From the NCBI GenBank assembly GCA_949126835.1, contig OX421498.1, positions 32,416,000 through 32,479,999 on the forward strand: DNA of 64,000 nucleotides. The letters are read 5' to 3'. Positions 14,001 to 22,916 of this stretch are shown piece by piece (the first letter of the stretch is position 1; every line of letters begins with the position of its first letter). The notes beneath the pieces were generated by a model. That model saw nothing but the letters and a program-made list of their open reading frames with translations, had not been told where the DNA came from and made no database searches. The DNA is from Anisus vortex (taxonomy: Eukaryota > Mollusca > Gastropoda > Planorbidae). A program made the position numbers and the translations under genes.

Positions 14001-17000
14001 AATATAAAAATTTTTTTAATCCATTCCTCATCCTGAGACTTTTTCTAAATATTTTAAAGCTAATTTTTTTCTTCGTCATTTCTATTATAATATTTTTCAG
14101 ACTGCTCACCCTAGCAAAGTTTCCACAATTACCAATGATAAAAAGTTGAGCAAGGCATCTGTGATGCAGGTAAGGGTTTGATATATGCAGAATTTTTAAG
14201 TTATCTAAAAAAAACTTATTAAAGGTATGGTCAGAAATTTAAAAAAAAATTGATTTAAAAAAAGATATGTGTAGTAGGAAATAGGTTTTTAAGATAAAAT
14301 AGCTTTGATATGAAAGTTTGCAAGATGAAAAAATTTGTTTTGAATGACTAAACACAGATTTTTAAGACACAACTTGTATGATTTGAACATATTAAATATT
14401 CCAGTCCAATGATTCCATTAAAAACATACCTACAGTTTATGTTTTCAATAGAATAATTTTACTGAATGAAGGAATACACAATAACAAATATTTACTTTTT
14501 TCTAATTGTTTATTCTCTCAGGAATCTGACAGTGAAAATACACTCATGTCGCCAAGAGTTAGGTTAACTCAAACTAGAGCAATAAGTACACCCACAGTAG
14601 GTAAGCATAGTTTAACAGAATGATCTACTCATCAGAATGCCATCAAATATATTTTATTTTGTTTCATTTGTTCCATGTTTGTAAAGTTTTGAATCATTTA
14701 GTTTTTTATCTCTTGGTCTATATGATTGTATCCGTGTTCTTAGTTGTATTTTAAATGCGCTCTGAGCTTGCATTATGCTTGTTCGCAGCGCTATACAAAT
14801 GTCATTATTATTATTTATTATTATTATATTCATATTATAGATAGAGTTCAAATTGACCTGCCATTTATTTGGATCACTCAATATCTCATGTTGCATATTT
14901 CTTTTATTCTTACAGATATGAATAATGTAACTTTTGCTCAGATTGGAAACATGACGATGGTGCCACCATCCCCAATACCGTCACTTGCTAGTGCCATCAC
15001 TGGAGGTTTACTTTTATTTCTTTATCCTTTTTTTTTTATAGAATAAAATAACACTGGTGTTGTCCGAACTATTTCAACAACAAAAATATAAAAAACATTA
15101 TTTTTTTAAATTGTGTCTTACTCTTAGGAAAGCTGTGCTTGTCTCCTTCCATGAAAGTTCAGCAAAAAGGCAAAAAGAAAATCATTCACATGCCCCATCC
15201 AGAAGCCAAGTAAGCATACCTAGACTTGGGACTTTTAAATTGACAATTTGTACATTGGTTAAAAAATGGCTCCCAGTGGGGCCATGGCCCTCTGAAAGGT
15301 GGAGGGTGTAGAGAGTAGAGCAGGGGTCGGGAACCCATGGCTCGTGATGGCTGCATCTGGCTCGCTGAAAAATGTTCGATTATTTAAAAAAAATGTTTTT
15401 TTATAGACTTTTTGATCTACATATTAGTTGCATATCAATATTTTATTCTACAAATGAGCTAAAGTCGATGCATCTCAGCATCAGAAGAATTCAGAGACAT
15501 AATTATTGTTATGGTACTTTTAGTGTTGAAATTACACAAAATGCACACATTTACTTGAATTTTTACTTTTAAACATAATATATGGCTCTCACAGGATTAC
15601 TTTTCAAACTATGTGGTATCCATGCCCATGGTTCTCTAAAAAAAATAGGTTCCTGACCTTGGTGTAAAGCATACGTCAAAAAATTAAAACTTTTATAATT
15701 ATTGTAATTTAAGAAAAACACACTTTAAATCCATGTAGAGGTAACATTTATTATGTAAGGTGACAGCAAATAATAGACTGCTTCTATTAGTACTATTTAC
15801 TTGTACTTGTATGCATTGAGTCCTGTCAAATAGTGAACTAAACTCACTATTTAAAATAGTATTTTACTTGTGGCAATTGTTGCTCCCCCTCCCAAACTGT
15901 ACACTGATAGCCCTTCCCCCCCCCCCCCCCCCCCATTCCTTGCCTTGCCCTGTTTCGCACTCCCCCCCCCTTATCAATGCTCCAGCCCAGGTGAATTGTG
16001 TTGACTGTGTTTTCGGTCTACAGTTCAGTGTGTGACTTGAAAGGGAAGTGGTCACTAGGCTCACTATTTGACAAATACCTAGACGTTGTAGAACGAGCAG
16101 GAGTACATATGGGGTGGTGGTTGATGTCTAGGGTATGATGATGAATTCTCGGACTTGATTGAAGGGAGCCTTGATGTGTGTGGGCTGGTGCTCATCTTGA
16201 ATTGGACATTGATGTGTGTGGGCTGGTGCTCATCTCGAATCGGCATTGATGTGTGTTGATTGGAGCTCATCTGGAATCAGACATTGATGTGTGTAGACTG
16301 GAGCTCTTCTTGAATATATGTGGGGTTTCTTTGTACCTAATTTTGTAACGCTGATGATGCATTTTATTTTCACTGACATCAGATATATTTTTTATTTATG
16401 AATTATATGTCAATAAATAATATATTTTAACCACCACCTATTTGGTGTTATTGTCTTGTTCATGTGCTGTAAGGAACTATAAGTTCATTACATCCTGTGT
16501 CTGACCTGGCGCCAGTTAGGTCGTGACATTGTAATGTATAGCCAAATAGGTGGTGAACATGCAATAAAACTAAACGCACATATAGTATGATATAGGGTGG
16601 TTATAAATGTAATATAGATAAAGTTTGACGAGCCCCCACAAAAAGTCGTAAAAGCCACCCAAATTTCTTTATACTTTATGTGTGTAGCTTAAAAATGTTA
16701 TATTACGTAGATAGTGTGACGAGAAAGACAGCAGCAATTACCAATGAAATTATCTGAAACGTGATGAGCTGTTAATTTTTTTTACAGGGATCCAAAGCCT
16801 GCTAAATGGAACATAAAATCACCGGTAAGAAATGTTTATGCAATGTGTTACAGTATTGGTCATGTGAACTGCAGTATTTAAAAACTTAATCTGGTAACTG
16901 ATAACGTTATTTCTGAGATAAGACCTGTACTGTTTTTTTCCTAGACCAAGCAGGTCCTAAATGTTCCAGCAAAAGAGACAGTGGACACAACTCCTACCAG

Positions 17001-17061
17001 AAAAAGTCACGCCAAGTCCTCTGCTGGAATGAGACGAAGTGATAGACTCAGACAAAAATAG
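2087..17061 (+). CDS. NCAPD3: Condensin-2 complex subunit D3, 5'-partial (31 exons)
   Basis: This is the HEAT-repeat subunit of condensin II, which binds the kleisin NCAPH2 and SMC2/SMC4 in mitotic chromosome compaction (family knowledge). I placed exons at 2087-2250, 2902-3081, 3262-3395, 3857-3972, 4116-4229, 4914-4985, 5202-5304, 5436-5532, 6170-6262, 6430-6506, 6634-6742, 7298-7438, 7975-8163, 8792-8921, 9125-9233, 9343-9427, 9647-9751, 9932-10001, 10258-10342, 10466-10555, 10872-11042, 12384-12468, 12771-12850, 13477-13673, 13848-13950, 14101-14169, 14522-14600, 14916-15005, 15128-15209, 16788-16824 and 16945-17061. All junction phases agree and give about 1,123 residues. Human NCAPD3 is about 1,500, so roughly a quarter lies upstream. 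Diagnostic stretches are [35 protein letters not shown] and [10 protein letters not shown]. The Cnd1-type HEAT domain spans about residues 515-675 of the visible part. The tail is Ser/Pro-rich and ends in basic SDRLRQK. One intron (10343-10465) is GC-AG. Confidence 0.95.
2650..2901 (+). repeat. Pyrimidine-rich tandem repeat, about 8 units, abutting a splice acceptor
   Basis: Units of about 25-30 bp consist of a T8-T10 run followed by (A)AATCTTCAGAGTGTTTC. They repeat from about 2655 to 2880 and run directly into the polypyrimidine tract and CAG (2899-2901) of NCAPD3 exon 2902-3081. Each unit therefore resembles a 3' splice site (poly-T then CTTCAG). Confidence 0.85.
3426..3660 (+). mobile_element. 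tRNA-derived SINE
   Basis: The head GGTCACGGTGGTTGAGTAGCA is A-box-like, and GGGTTTGAATCCTG at about 3481-3494 is a good B box. The body follows with CCAGCTCTGATGGGTAC, GACATTA and a stretch ending GTGGCCACTGAAAC. It is the same family as the copy at 62706. It lies in the NCAPD3 intron 3396-3856. Confidence 0.75.
4450..4840 (+). pseudogene. Non-LTR retrotransposon (CR1/L2-like) ORF2 C-terminal remnant
   Basis: Conceptual translation gives [24 protein letters not shown] and, after a frameshift, [12 protein letters not shown]. These are the typical closing motifs of LINE reverse-transcriptase polyproteins (…RRAARFV…LESLEDRR…WNGLPE…). Stops and a frameshift show that it is dead. It lies inside the NCAPD3 intron 4230-4913. 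The family name is from memory of the motif and not from a search. Confidence 0.65.
4997..5084 (+). repeat. Short tandem repeat, 27 bp x about 3.2
   Basis: The unit TACTCATTGTTACTGGAAAA plus CTTATGT is repeated with no obvious variation just downstream of the donor at 4986. It lies within the NCAPD3 intron 4986-5201. Confidence 0.85.
5690..5937 (+). mobile_element. tRNA-derived SINE
   Basis: The stretch has an A-box-like GGCATGATGGTTGAGCAGCA, B box GGGTTTGAATCCTGG, then the shared body (CCAGCTCAGATGGGC, GACATTAGTAAAGTAAAGG, GGCTGGGTATTGTGCTAGCC, GTAGCCACAGAAACTTCA). It lies in the NCAPD3 intron 5533-6169. It supplies the uninterrupted sequence needed to recognise the MITE-split SINE at 11577-12345. 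Confidence 0.75.
6547..6633 (+). repeat. Duplicated 3' splice site and exon start (71-bp tandem duplication)
   Basis: ACGTCTCCAGATTCATGGCT followed by GTTTA occurs at about 6553-6577 and again at about 6624-6648. The downstream copy is the real acceptor of NCAPD3 exon 6634-6742 (reading I-H-G-C-L-E). In the upstream copy the equivalent frame reads I-H-G-C-L and then TAA, so use of that acceptor at 6563 would terminate translation. Confidence 0.85.
8358..8500 (+). repeat. Dispersed repeat containing TTGGCTCCAAAGTCTCGGAA
   Basis: ATCATCATCATTGGCTCCAA, AGTCTCGGAAGACTA and TGGCCAGCCTTGCAGAA are shared with 36478-36560 (ATCATCATCATTGGCTCCAT, AGTCTCGAAAGACTA, TGGCCAGCATTGTAGA). No termini are visible, so the class is unknown. 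Confidence 0.55.
11577..11702 (+). mobile_element. SINE, left part, interrupted by a TA-type MITE
   Basis: The body of the window's tRNA-derived SINE (GGGTTCAAATGTTG, AGTCTACCCAACTCTGATGA, AGTTAGTTGGGGTAAAGTAA, AGTGGGCTGGT) stops at 11700-11704. It resumes at 12274 with TATTGTGTTGGCCACAC and CATGGTAGCAGAAA up to about 12345. Joining the flanks restores the order seen in the SINE at 5690-5937. Confidence 0.7.
11705..12273 (+). mobile_element. TA-flanked MITE (Tc1/mariner-like termini), 569 bp
   Basis: The element begins GAGCGTT and ends AACGCCC, with TA on both sides (11703-11704 and 12274-12275). The left end is extended in the second copy at 57455-57963 (GAGCGTTTGTAATGGGCGG when read on the minus strand). 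The two share ATCACGTG, GGCCTA, CGATGTGAGCCTATTAGTGA and CTAGATATTCACCAACA-type blocks in the same order. There is no coding capacity, so it is non-autonomous. It is nested within a SINE in the NCAPD3 intron 11043-12383. The superfamily is inferred only from the TA flanks. Confidence 0.75.
12865..12985 (+). repeat. Tandem repeat, 44 bp x about 2.7
   Basis: The unit beginning ACAGCTCTATTTTCTTGATA and continuing CATCCAGCAGAATGCCAATTA repeats at 12869, 12913 and 12957. It starts just after the NCAPD3 exon donor at 12851. Confidence 0.9.
14722..14828 (+). repeat. LINE/SINE-type 3' tail with ATT microsatellite
   Basis: AGCGCTATACAAATGTCATT is followed by an ATT-rich microsatellite. This resembles the 3' end at 43035-43125 (TATGCGCTATATAAGCACCG plus ATT repeats). 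It lies in the NCAPD3 intron 14601-14915. The assignment to an L2/CR1-type tail is from general knowledge. Confidence 0.5.
15321..15661 (+). mobile_element. hAT-type MITE, about 341 bp
   Basis: The left end is CAGGGGTCGGGAACC and the right end is GGTTCCTGACCTTG. The flanks GAGTAGAG and GTGTAAAG match at 6 of 8 positions, as a decayed 8-bp target duplication. The interior matches, in inverse orientation, the copy at 63642-63995. There is no coding potential. It lies in the NCAPD3 intron 15210-16787. Confidence 0.75.
15710..16560. repeat. Unclassified repeat region with C-tracts, 38-bp tandem repeats and a possible LTR end
   Basis: The region contains C19 (15916-15934) and about four 37-38-bp units beginning GATGTGTGTGGGCTGGTGCT (about 16170-16312). 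It also has an AATAAATAATATAT-like signal (about 16412), then TGACCTGGCGCCAGTTAGG at 16502-16520. TGGCGCC is the usual start of an LTR-retroelement primer-binding site. An inverted pair CACCTATTTGG / CCAAATAGGTG brackets that part (about 16434 and 16543). No retroelement reading frame is visible. The LTR idea is weak, and it could equally be a non-coding transposon. Confidence 0.3.
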
Positions 17062-17224
17062 ATTTTTTTTTGGTCCTTTATTTTTTGTGTGATTATTTTT
17101 CAAACAATTTCTTGGCAAAAAATTTTTTACATGTACATTTATCCCATTAATGTATTTGAATATTTCTTTTCATTTTAACTTTTTGTGTAATAATGATTTT
17201 AACTGTATTTGAGTTTAATGTACA

Positions 17225-17234
17225 AATAAATAAA
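17225..17234 (+). promoter_or_regulatory. NCAPD3: Overlapping AATAAA polyadenylation signals, NCAPD3
   Basis: AATAAATAAA lies about 165 bp after the stop codon (17059-17061). It is the first plausible poly(A) signal and gives a short, AT-rich 3' UTR of about 190 bp. Confidence 0.7.
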
Positions 17235-17245
17235 TATTTTAAACA

Positions 17246-18922
17246 TCTTGTACTTGTATAAATTTGTATGTGTATATTGATAAGTGCTACCAATACCAAT
17301 CACATCGGTTATCTAGGTGTATATGCGGATTACCAGTACCTTACTTAAAGTTAAAGCAAGTCACTTATCCAAAATAAAACTACTCAATTCTACTGCTCAT
17401 AAAAAATATATTATAATTTAATATAATATTATTATATATATATATATATATATGAACTGTTAATGTTAACAAAGCAAAATTTGGTGATGGTTCCTCTGAT
17501 ACTGATTGCTCCAACATGGTCCTCCAGCGCATATTTTTCATTACTGGTATCATTTCTAAAATAGGTTGAATAGTAGAGAGACTAAACACCCCAGTTGTTT
17601 TAAACCAGTCTCCTACTTTACCATTATCAATAAGTACAGTGTACATGTTCAATTGTTCACAGTTCATGTATCATAATTTCTAAGGTGTTTGAATTGTGGT
17701 GGCAAAAGTAATGGCTAGGATTTGACCTGGGACTGGGGGGTGTCACAGAGTCTACCCAGCCTGGATGGGTACCAGACATTAGTTGAGTTGAGTTATAGTA
17801 AAGGTAAATGGGCATTTTGCTGGCAACACTATCCCTTAGTGTTGAGTGGCCACAGAAACTGTTGGACACTGCTTCACTAGCCATATTATCAATCTGGCCC
17901 AAACAGTACTTTACTTACTTTTACTTTTAGCAAGTCCTGTCACTGGTTATACAGGCTTTTGATTTCTATGAAGCTTCTTTTGATTTCTATGAAGCTTGCA
18001 CTGATAATATTAAATTATGTGTGCATGCTTTCCCATGCCACTCTGCCTCTGCACTCAAATGCTTTTTTTAAGGTTAAGTTCTACTTCTACACATTATAAT
18101 TAAAACATAAATCTTACATCTTGCTAATGATAGCTGAAGTAATACAATGATTCCCTTTGTTGGACAAAAAAAAAAATTTCTTTGAAAAGACAATATTGAA
18201 TAATTGGATAAAGAAATATATTGAATGAATTGGTAGAAAAGCTCAGTTCTCCATTCTAATGCTAATTTGTATTATTACAGTAGGCCTTATACCATGAGCC
18301 AAAGCAAATTATTTTAATTATATGCACAATTATTTTATAGATTAAGATTTTCTAATTTATCTATACTAAGCTTAAATGTATGAATGTATGCATACTTTTT
18401 TTTGTGTATATTAAATATAGAATAACACTTACATTTTGATTGATCCTTGCCTAACAAGATGTAAAAAATAATTATTGATGCAAAAGTTGGTCAGGCGTAA
18501 TTAACTTGTCATTGATAAAATACTACCATAAATACTATACTATTACTATAATCTCGCCAGTGTACCAGAGTTGAATTATTTTTAATTTAAATAGACAATT
18601 TAACTAGTTATAAATTGGGAATCTTCTGCAAAGCATGTCAGTCCTTTGTCAGATAGTTATAGCATTGTGTGACATCCATAAAAAATTATGCTTTTTCTAG
18701 ATTTATGTGAGATTTAACTTATAGACTGATATTTTTAACAGGTATGTTATTAATTAATAATAAAATTTCTGAGTGTGTCTGCAATCTGCAAGTTATTATT
18801 AATATTTCATGTTACCCTTTTTACTATAATGTCATCAATATTCAACTAGCATGAACAACAACCAATACTTTCATGCACTAATGTGATGATGTAAAGAACA
18901 ACAAATGTAAAATGCTGAGAAT
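17246..18922. other. Intergenic region between convergent NCAPD3 and RPL27A
   Basis: There is no gene here. The stretch is AT-rich with a (TA)n run at about 17435-17453, one SINE (17700-17935) and a 22-bp tandem doublet around 17960-17998 (CTTTTGATTTCTATGAAGCT twice). The two genes are transcribed towards each other into this space. Confidence 0.7.
17700..17935 (+). mobile_element. SINE, body portion
   Basis: Shared SINE body: CAGAGTCTACCCAGCCTGGA, GGGTACCAGACATTAGTTGA, GCATTTTGCTGGCAACACTA, GTGGCCACAGAAACTGTTGG and a TTTACTTACTTTTACTTTTA tail. The tRNA-like head is degenerate or absent. Confidence 0.65.
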
Positions 18923-18928
18923 TTTATT
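18923..18928 (-). promoter_or_regulatory. RPL27A: AATAAA polyadenylation signal, RPL27A
   Basis: TTTATT on the plus strand is AATAAA on the minus strand. It starts only about 6 bp after the stop codon (18935-18937), giving the very short 3' UTR usual for ribosomal-protein genes. Confidence 0.75.
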
Positions 18929-18934
18929 GTTTAA

Positions 18935-21376
18935 TTATGAAGTAAGCACACAAGCGCCACCAACTTCCTTAATTCTCCTCTCAGCTACTTTACTGAAAAA
19001 CTTTGCCTTGACAATGACAGGTCGTTTGGGAAGGTGTCCTTTACCCAACACTTTATAATAACCCTGTAAAAGAAACATACAAAATTAGGCTGCTTTATTT
19101 AGTAAAGACAACACAGGATGCTGATAAAAATCAGTGAGCAAAGAAGATAGGGTTCTTACTCTAAAATCAATGTTATTCTTAAAGTTCACCAGCTTTAAAA
19201 AGGAATTCTTAAAACCATTTTCACTGGCATATGTGAAATTAAATTTTGTTATGTTAATTGGCAGCATGTATAGGTAGTCCATGTAAGTATGGGTCGTTTT
19301 TAACGTACTTATTGAAGAAAAATTATGTTAGAAATCTTATTACATTCATTTTTAACAAAAAATACTTCTCACGCTGTTTTGTCCATCTTAGTAAAATTCT
19401 TAAACTTATCCAAAATAGCTAGAATACTGTCCCAATTGATGTGAAATTGTCAAGTGTTAATTTCATTACAAACCAGAGAGAAAAAAACTTACTGCTTGGC
19501 TGACATCAATAACTGGGGCTTTCTCTGAAGGCTGGTCAAGGTATTTGGCCCTGGACTGCTCACTCAGAAGTGACCAAAGCTTATCAACATTGACAGATGG
19601 GCAGTAGAATTTGTTATTGGTTTTGTGGAAATATCTCATACCTACTTTACCAAAATAACCTGGATGGCTGGTGAAGACAAAATTGTGGTAATTAGTTAAT
19701 AATTGTAACCTATTATACCAGTAGACAAGATAATACATGTAAATGATGTATATCAGTAGACAAAATAATTTTAATAATAATAATAATAATGAAGCTTATA
19801 TGCTTTGAGAAATGAAAATATACATCTATAATTGGAGGGATGGAAAGACTTTGTTGCTGCTTTATGCACCCACGACGTTACGGGCAGTAGGTAAGTAATT
19901 GGAGGGAGCAAGCTGTATCAAAATTAGCACAAGGTAGTGTAGGATCAACAAATAGACCTACATTGCAGTAATACTAATAGGAAAACAACATAAAAGAAAA
20001 ACATTTTTCACCTAAATTCTCTTTCTCCCCCCCCCCCCCCCAAAATCATTTTGAAAAAATAAAACAAACACTTTGAACATGACTTTGTCTTAAACTTCAA
20101 TGACGGTTATGATCAAACTACACTACTGTGTTGATATCCACGGTAACCCATCTAGAACTACTATTTGTGTGGACAATATTTGTTGTGGCAAATACCTCCA
20201 CAATACTACTTACTAGGACATTTTGCCATTGCCAAAGCTACCTTTGGTTGGACCATACCTTTCTCAATGCTTCCAAAAACACAAAATGCTCACAATATAT
20301 TGATTGAAGCATAAATAATAAAAGGGCTAGAAAAATATAACTTACTATTTGTCAAAGTTAATTCTGTGATGATGCTGACCACCGGCATTACCACGACCAC
20401 CAGGGTGCTTTCTGTGTTTGCCTTTAGTTTAAAAAAAAAACATTTTTTTAAAACATTTAATGGGGAAGCGTATATTTTCTATAAATATGGTAAAATCACA
20501 TATAATTATGAACTAGATCTAGAACTATAAATGTATATTTTAATCCTTTTTAACACTGACCAGACAACAAGTTGAACAAGGCCAAGGCTAATATTTACTA
20601 ATAATTTAATCTACTAAACTAGACTAGACTAGATCTAGTAAATGACTGGATAAAACACTTTTAAAAATACATTTTTCTTATAAGTTTACAGACGTTCCTT
20701 CTAGATAGATTATTATTACATCCACTAGGCCCAAAACTCCTGCAGGGCGACAGGGATCCGTAGGTGGCAGTGATAGAACCTGCGACGTGTTAGTTGGTTT
20801 TTGGTTGACAGTCTGGTGAACTAACCGCTGGACCAGCCGGCTTCGGAGATTTTTTCAACCTTTCACTTAATTTGCACATATTGGTAACGCATTTACTTAG
20901 GTGACTTAGGACTTAAATTATCAACATCGTTGTTTTTTTTCGTTAAGCACATTATGTTATTTAGAAGGTCTACCTTTTGTTTTGTATGATAATAAGGCAG
21001 TTTTTAAGACTTAACATTTAATCAGACAGAAAAGTACAATATACTTTTTAAATATATAATCTGACTACGTAATAAATAATAAACTCACCGACACGACCAT
21101 GTCCGTGGCTTACATGTCCACGGAGCTTTCTTGTCTTCTTGTTTTTAGTGGTCTGTAATACAAAAATATAAGATTTTGATATTTGACAAGATAGGCTATT
21201 CACAGCTATGTACACCTTGCAATAATTTTTACAAATCTAGCTAGTATAATGTTATAGGAATATAACATTAACAACAAGTTATACGGCTTTTATTTCATTT
21301 CAATAAACCTCTAATTAAATTGCATATGTTGCTGATTTTATTAGATTTTTTACAAGATAAATTACAATCCTACCAT
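18935..21376 (-). CDS. RPL27A: 60S ribosomal protein L27a (uL15), complete, 5 exons
   Basis: This is a structural protein of the large cytosolic ribosomal subunit. On the minus strand the coding exons are 21376-21374 (only the ATG), 21152-21089, 20421-20346, 19667-19493 and 19063-18935. They total 447 nt, or 148 residues plus stop, which is the family's usual length. Diagnostic sequence includes [48 protein letters not shown] and [20 protein letters not shown], ending GGACVLTS. All introns are GT-AG. The start codon alone in exon 1 next to a pyrimidine-rich leader is typical of ribosomal-protein genes. The gene is tail to tail with NCAPD3 and head to head with DENND2. Confidence 0.97.
20730..20842 (-). 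mobile_element. Second tRNA-derived SINE family, copy in RPL27A intron 2
   Basis: Read on the minus strand it begins GCCGGCTGGTCCAGCGGTTA (A-box-like) and continues CACCAGACTGTCAACC. A B-box-like GCAGGTTCTATCAC follows, then GGATCCCTGTCGCCC. It differs from the GGTTTGAATCC family found elsewhere in the window. A fragment recurs at 60717-60782. Confidence 0.55.
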
Positions 21377-21412
21377 TTTACAGCTTGTAGTGACCGGAAA
21401 AGGAAGTTTGAA
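21377..21412 (-). promoter_or_regulatory. RPL27A: 5' UTR with TOP-like pyrimidine tract, RPL27A
   Basis: Upstream of the ATG on the minus strand the sequence reads CTTCCTTTTCCGGTCACTAC then AAGCTGTAAA. A C-plus-pyrimidine run close to the start fits the terminal oligopyrimidine (TOP) element that couples ribosomal-protein mRNA translation to growth signalling. The exact transcription start cannot be fixed from sequence. Confidence 0.6.
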
Positions 21413-22898
21413 AGAGGAGTAACTCTGGTGTGTAGTAAACAAACTAGAATTCAAGATAGATAACTAAGTTATAAACTTGCAAGTTGCATACTCGGAAGTT
21501 CGATAGAATGTATCCCAGACATATATTATATTAAAGTTAAACCTTTAAAATGTTGATATAGTTATTGAGATGTTTATTTTTTGGTGGATCGTATGAAACA
21601 CTTAGGTTTTATAATATGCTTCTGAATAGTGTTAAATCAACTGCATCTCTGTTTTTCAACGGTTAGTCAAACACATGCAAAAAAAGAATCTAATCAAAGG
21701 ATTTATTAATGAAAAAACTAGGTAAGTCCGTGACTAGTGTCAGTGTAGTTTTAATTTAAGCGTAGTTTGGCGTAGTTGTACTCAACCCCGTTAGGTTAGT
21801 GCACAGACAATGAGACAAGTTGAATTGACTGTTGTAGATATGCTAATCAATCTATTAATTAAAACTTGTTATGCAATAATACATCTTTTTTCCTCCTTGT
21901 CTTTTAACAGAAAAATCAATAGTTCAGGTCTTTGTCTTTGTTGAATAAAATTAATAAAATGGACTAAATTCTTAATGACCACTTAGTCACTTAGATCTAG
22001 ACTATTAGTCTTTAATACTAAATATTATAAAATAATAGTAATAACTTGACACTGGCTTGGATTTGGATTTTATAATTATATATTAGATATAATGTATAGG
22101 GCCTAATGTATATATAGGCATATAGGGCCCAAGGACTACTGTCTTCAGTAGTCCTTGATAGGGCCCTATATTCTATATCATTTTAAGTAGGTCTATAGTC
22201 TATACTATAATTATAATAAACTAATATAAACTATAATAGCCTATATATGGTTCTGGTCCTACTCAGCCTACTGTTCTGCCCAAAGGCTCTGTAAAGTAAA
22301 GTAGACTGGTAGCCTATATATTATAACTCTATACTCAGTATAGATAGAGGTCTATGGTTTATATTTATATATATTATATATTATATATATATAGAACTAT
22401 ATTCTATGCTATAATATAGCCAGCTGTACTGATACTGTTTTGGTAGAAAGAATTAACTGTGACTAACTCAATGCCCTAGCCTTATGCTTAATAACTATTT
22501 TATTCCTTAGGCTTAGGCCTTGGCTTAGACTTAGACTTTTAAAAAGGCCTAATTTTTGGGAGTTGAAATTGGTTTTGTTTAAATATATATTTTAATATAG
22601 GCCAATAATGAAAAATGTAGCATAGGGCCTACATGATAATGAATTCAGCATAGGGAAGGCTGATGGACCCTCTGCCCTCTATCTCAGCATTTTTTAGAGG
22701 AGAAAATTATAAATGAGTTTGAAATACTTTAAATCATTGTTTTGCATCAAATATTGAAAATGGCATTGCAATTCATATATCTACTATATAATCTAGGTAG
22801 GCTTTAGCCTATATATACATTTTGAACAAGGCATGTTTCATTTTTTCAACTTGACATGATATCCATAAAACAAAACTATTTGTATTTTCTTGGTTCAG
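21413..22898. other. Divergent promoter / intergenic region between RPL27A and DENND2
   Basis: No coding exon is seen. The region probably holds both promoters and one or more non-coding 5' exons of DENND2. A CTAG|GTAAGT donor at about 21720 is one candidate exon end, with weak support. It is rich in TAGGCCTA/TATATA-type sequence and includes a 50-bp hairpin (22121-22170). Confidence 0.5.
22121..22170. repeat. Perfect-stem inverted repeat (hairpin) in the divergent promoter region
   Basis: The arms TATAGGGCCC and AAGGACTACT are answered by AGTAGTCCTT and GGGCCCTATA. A 6-nt loop (GTCTTC) and a 4-nt bulge (GATA) interrupt an otherwise exact 20-bp stem. Confidence 0.85.
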
Positions 22899-22916
22899 CC
22901 AACACATTGTTGTGTT

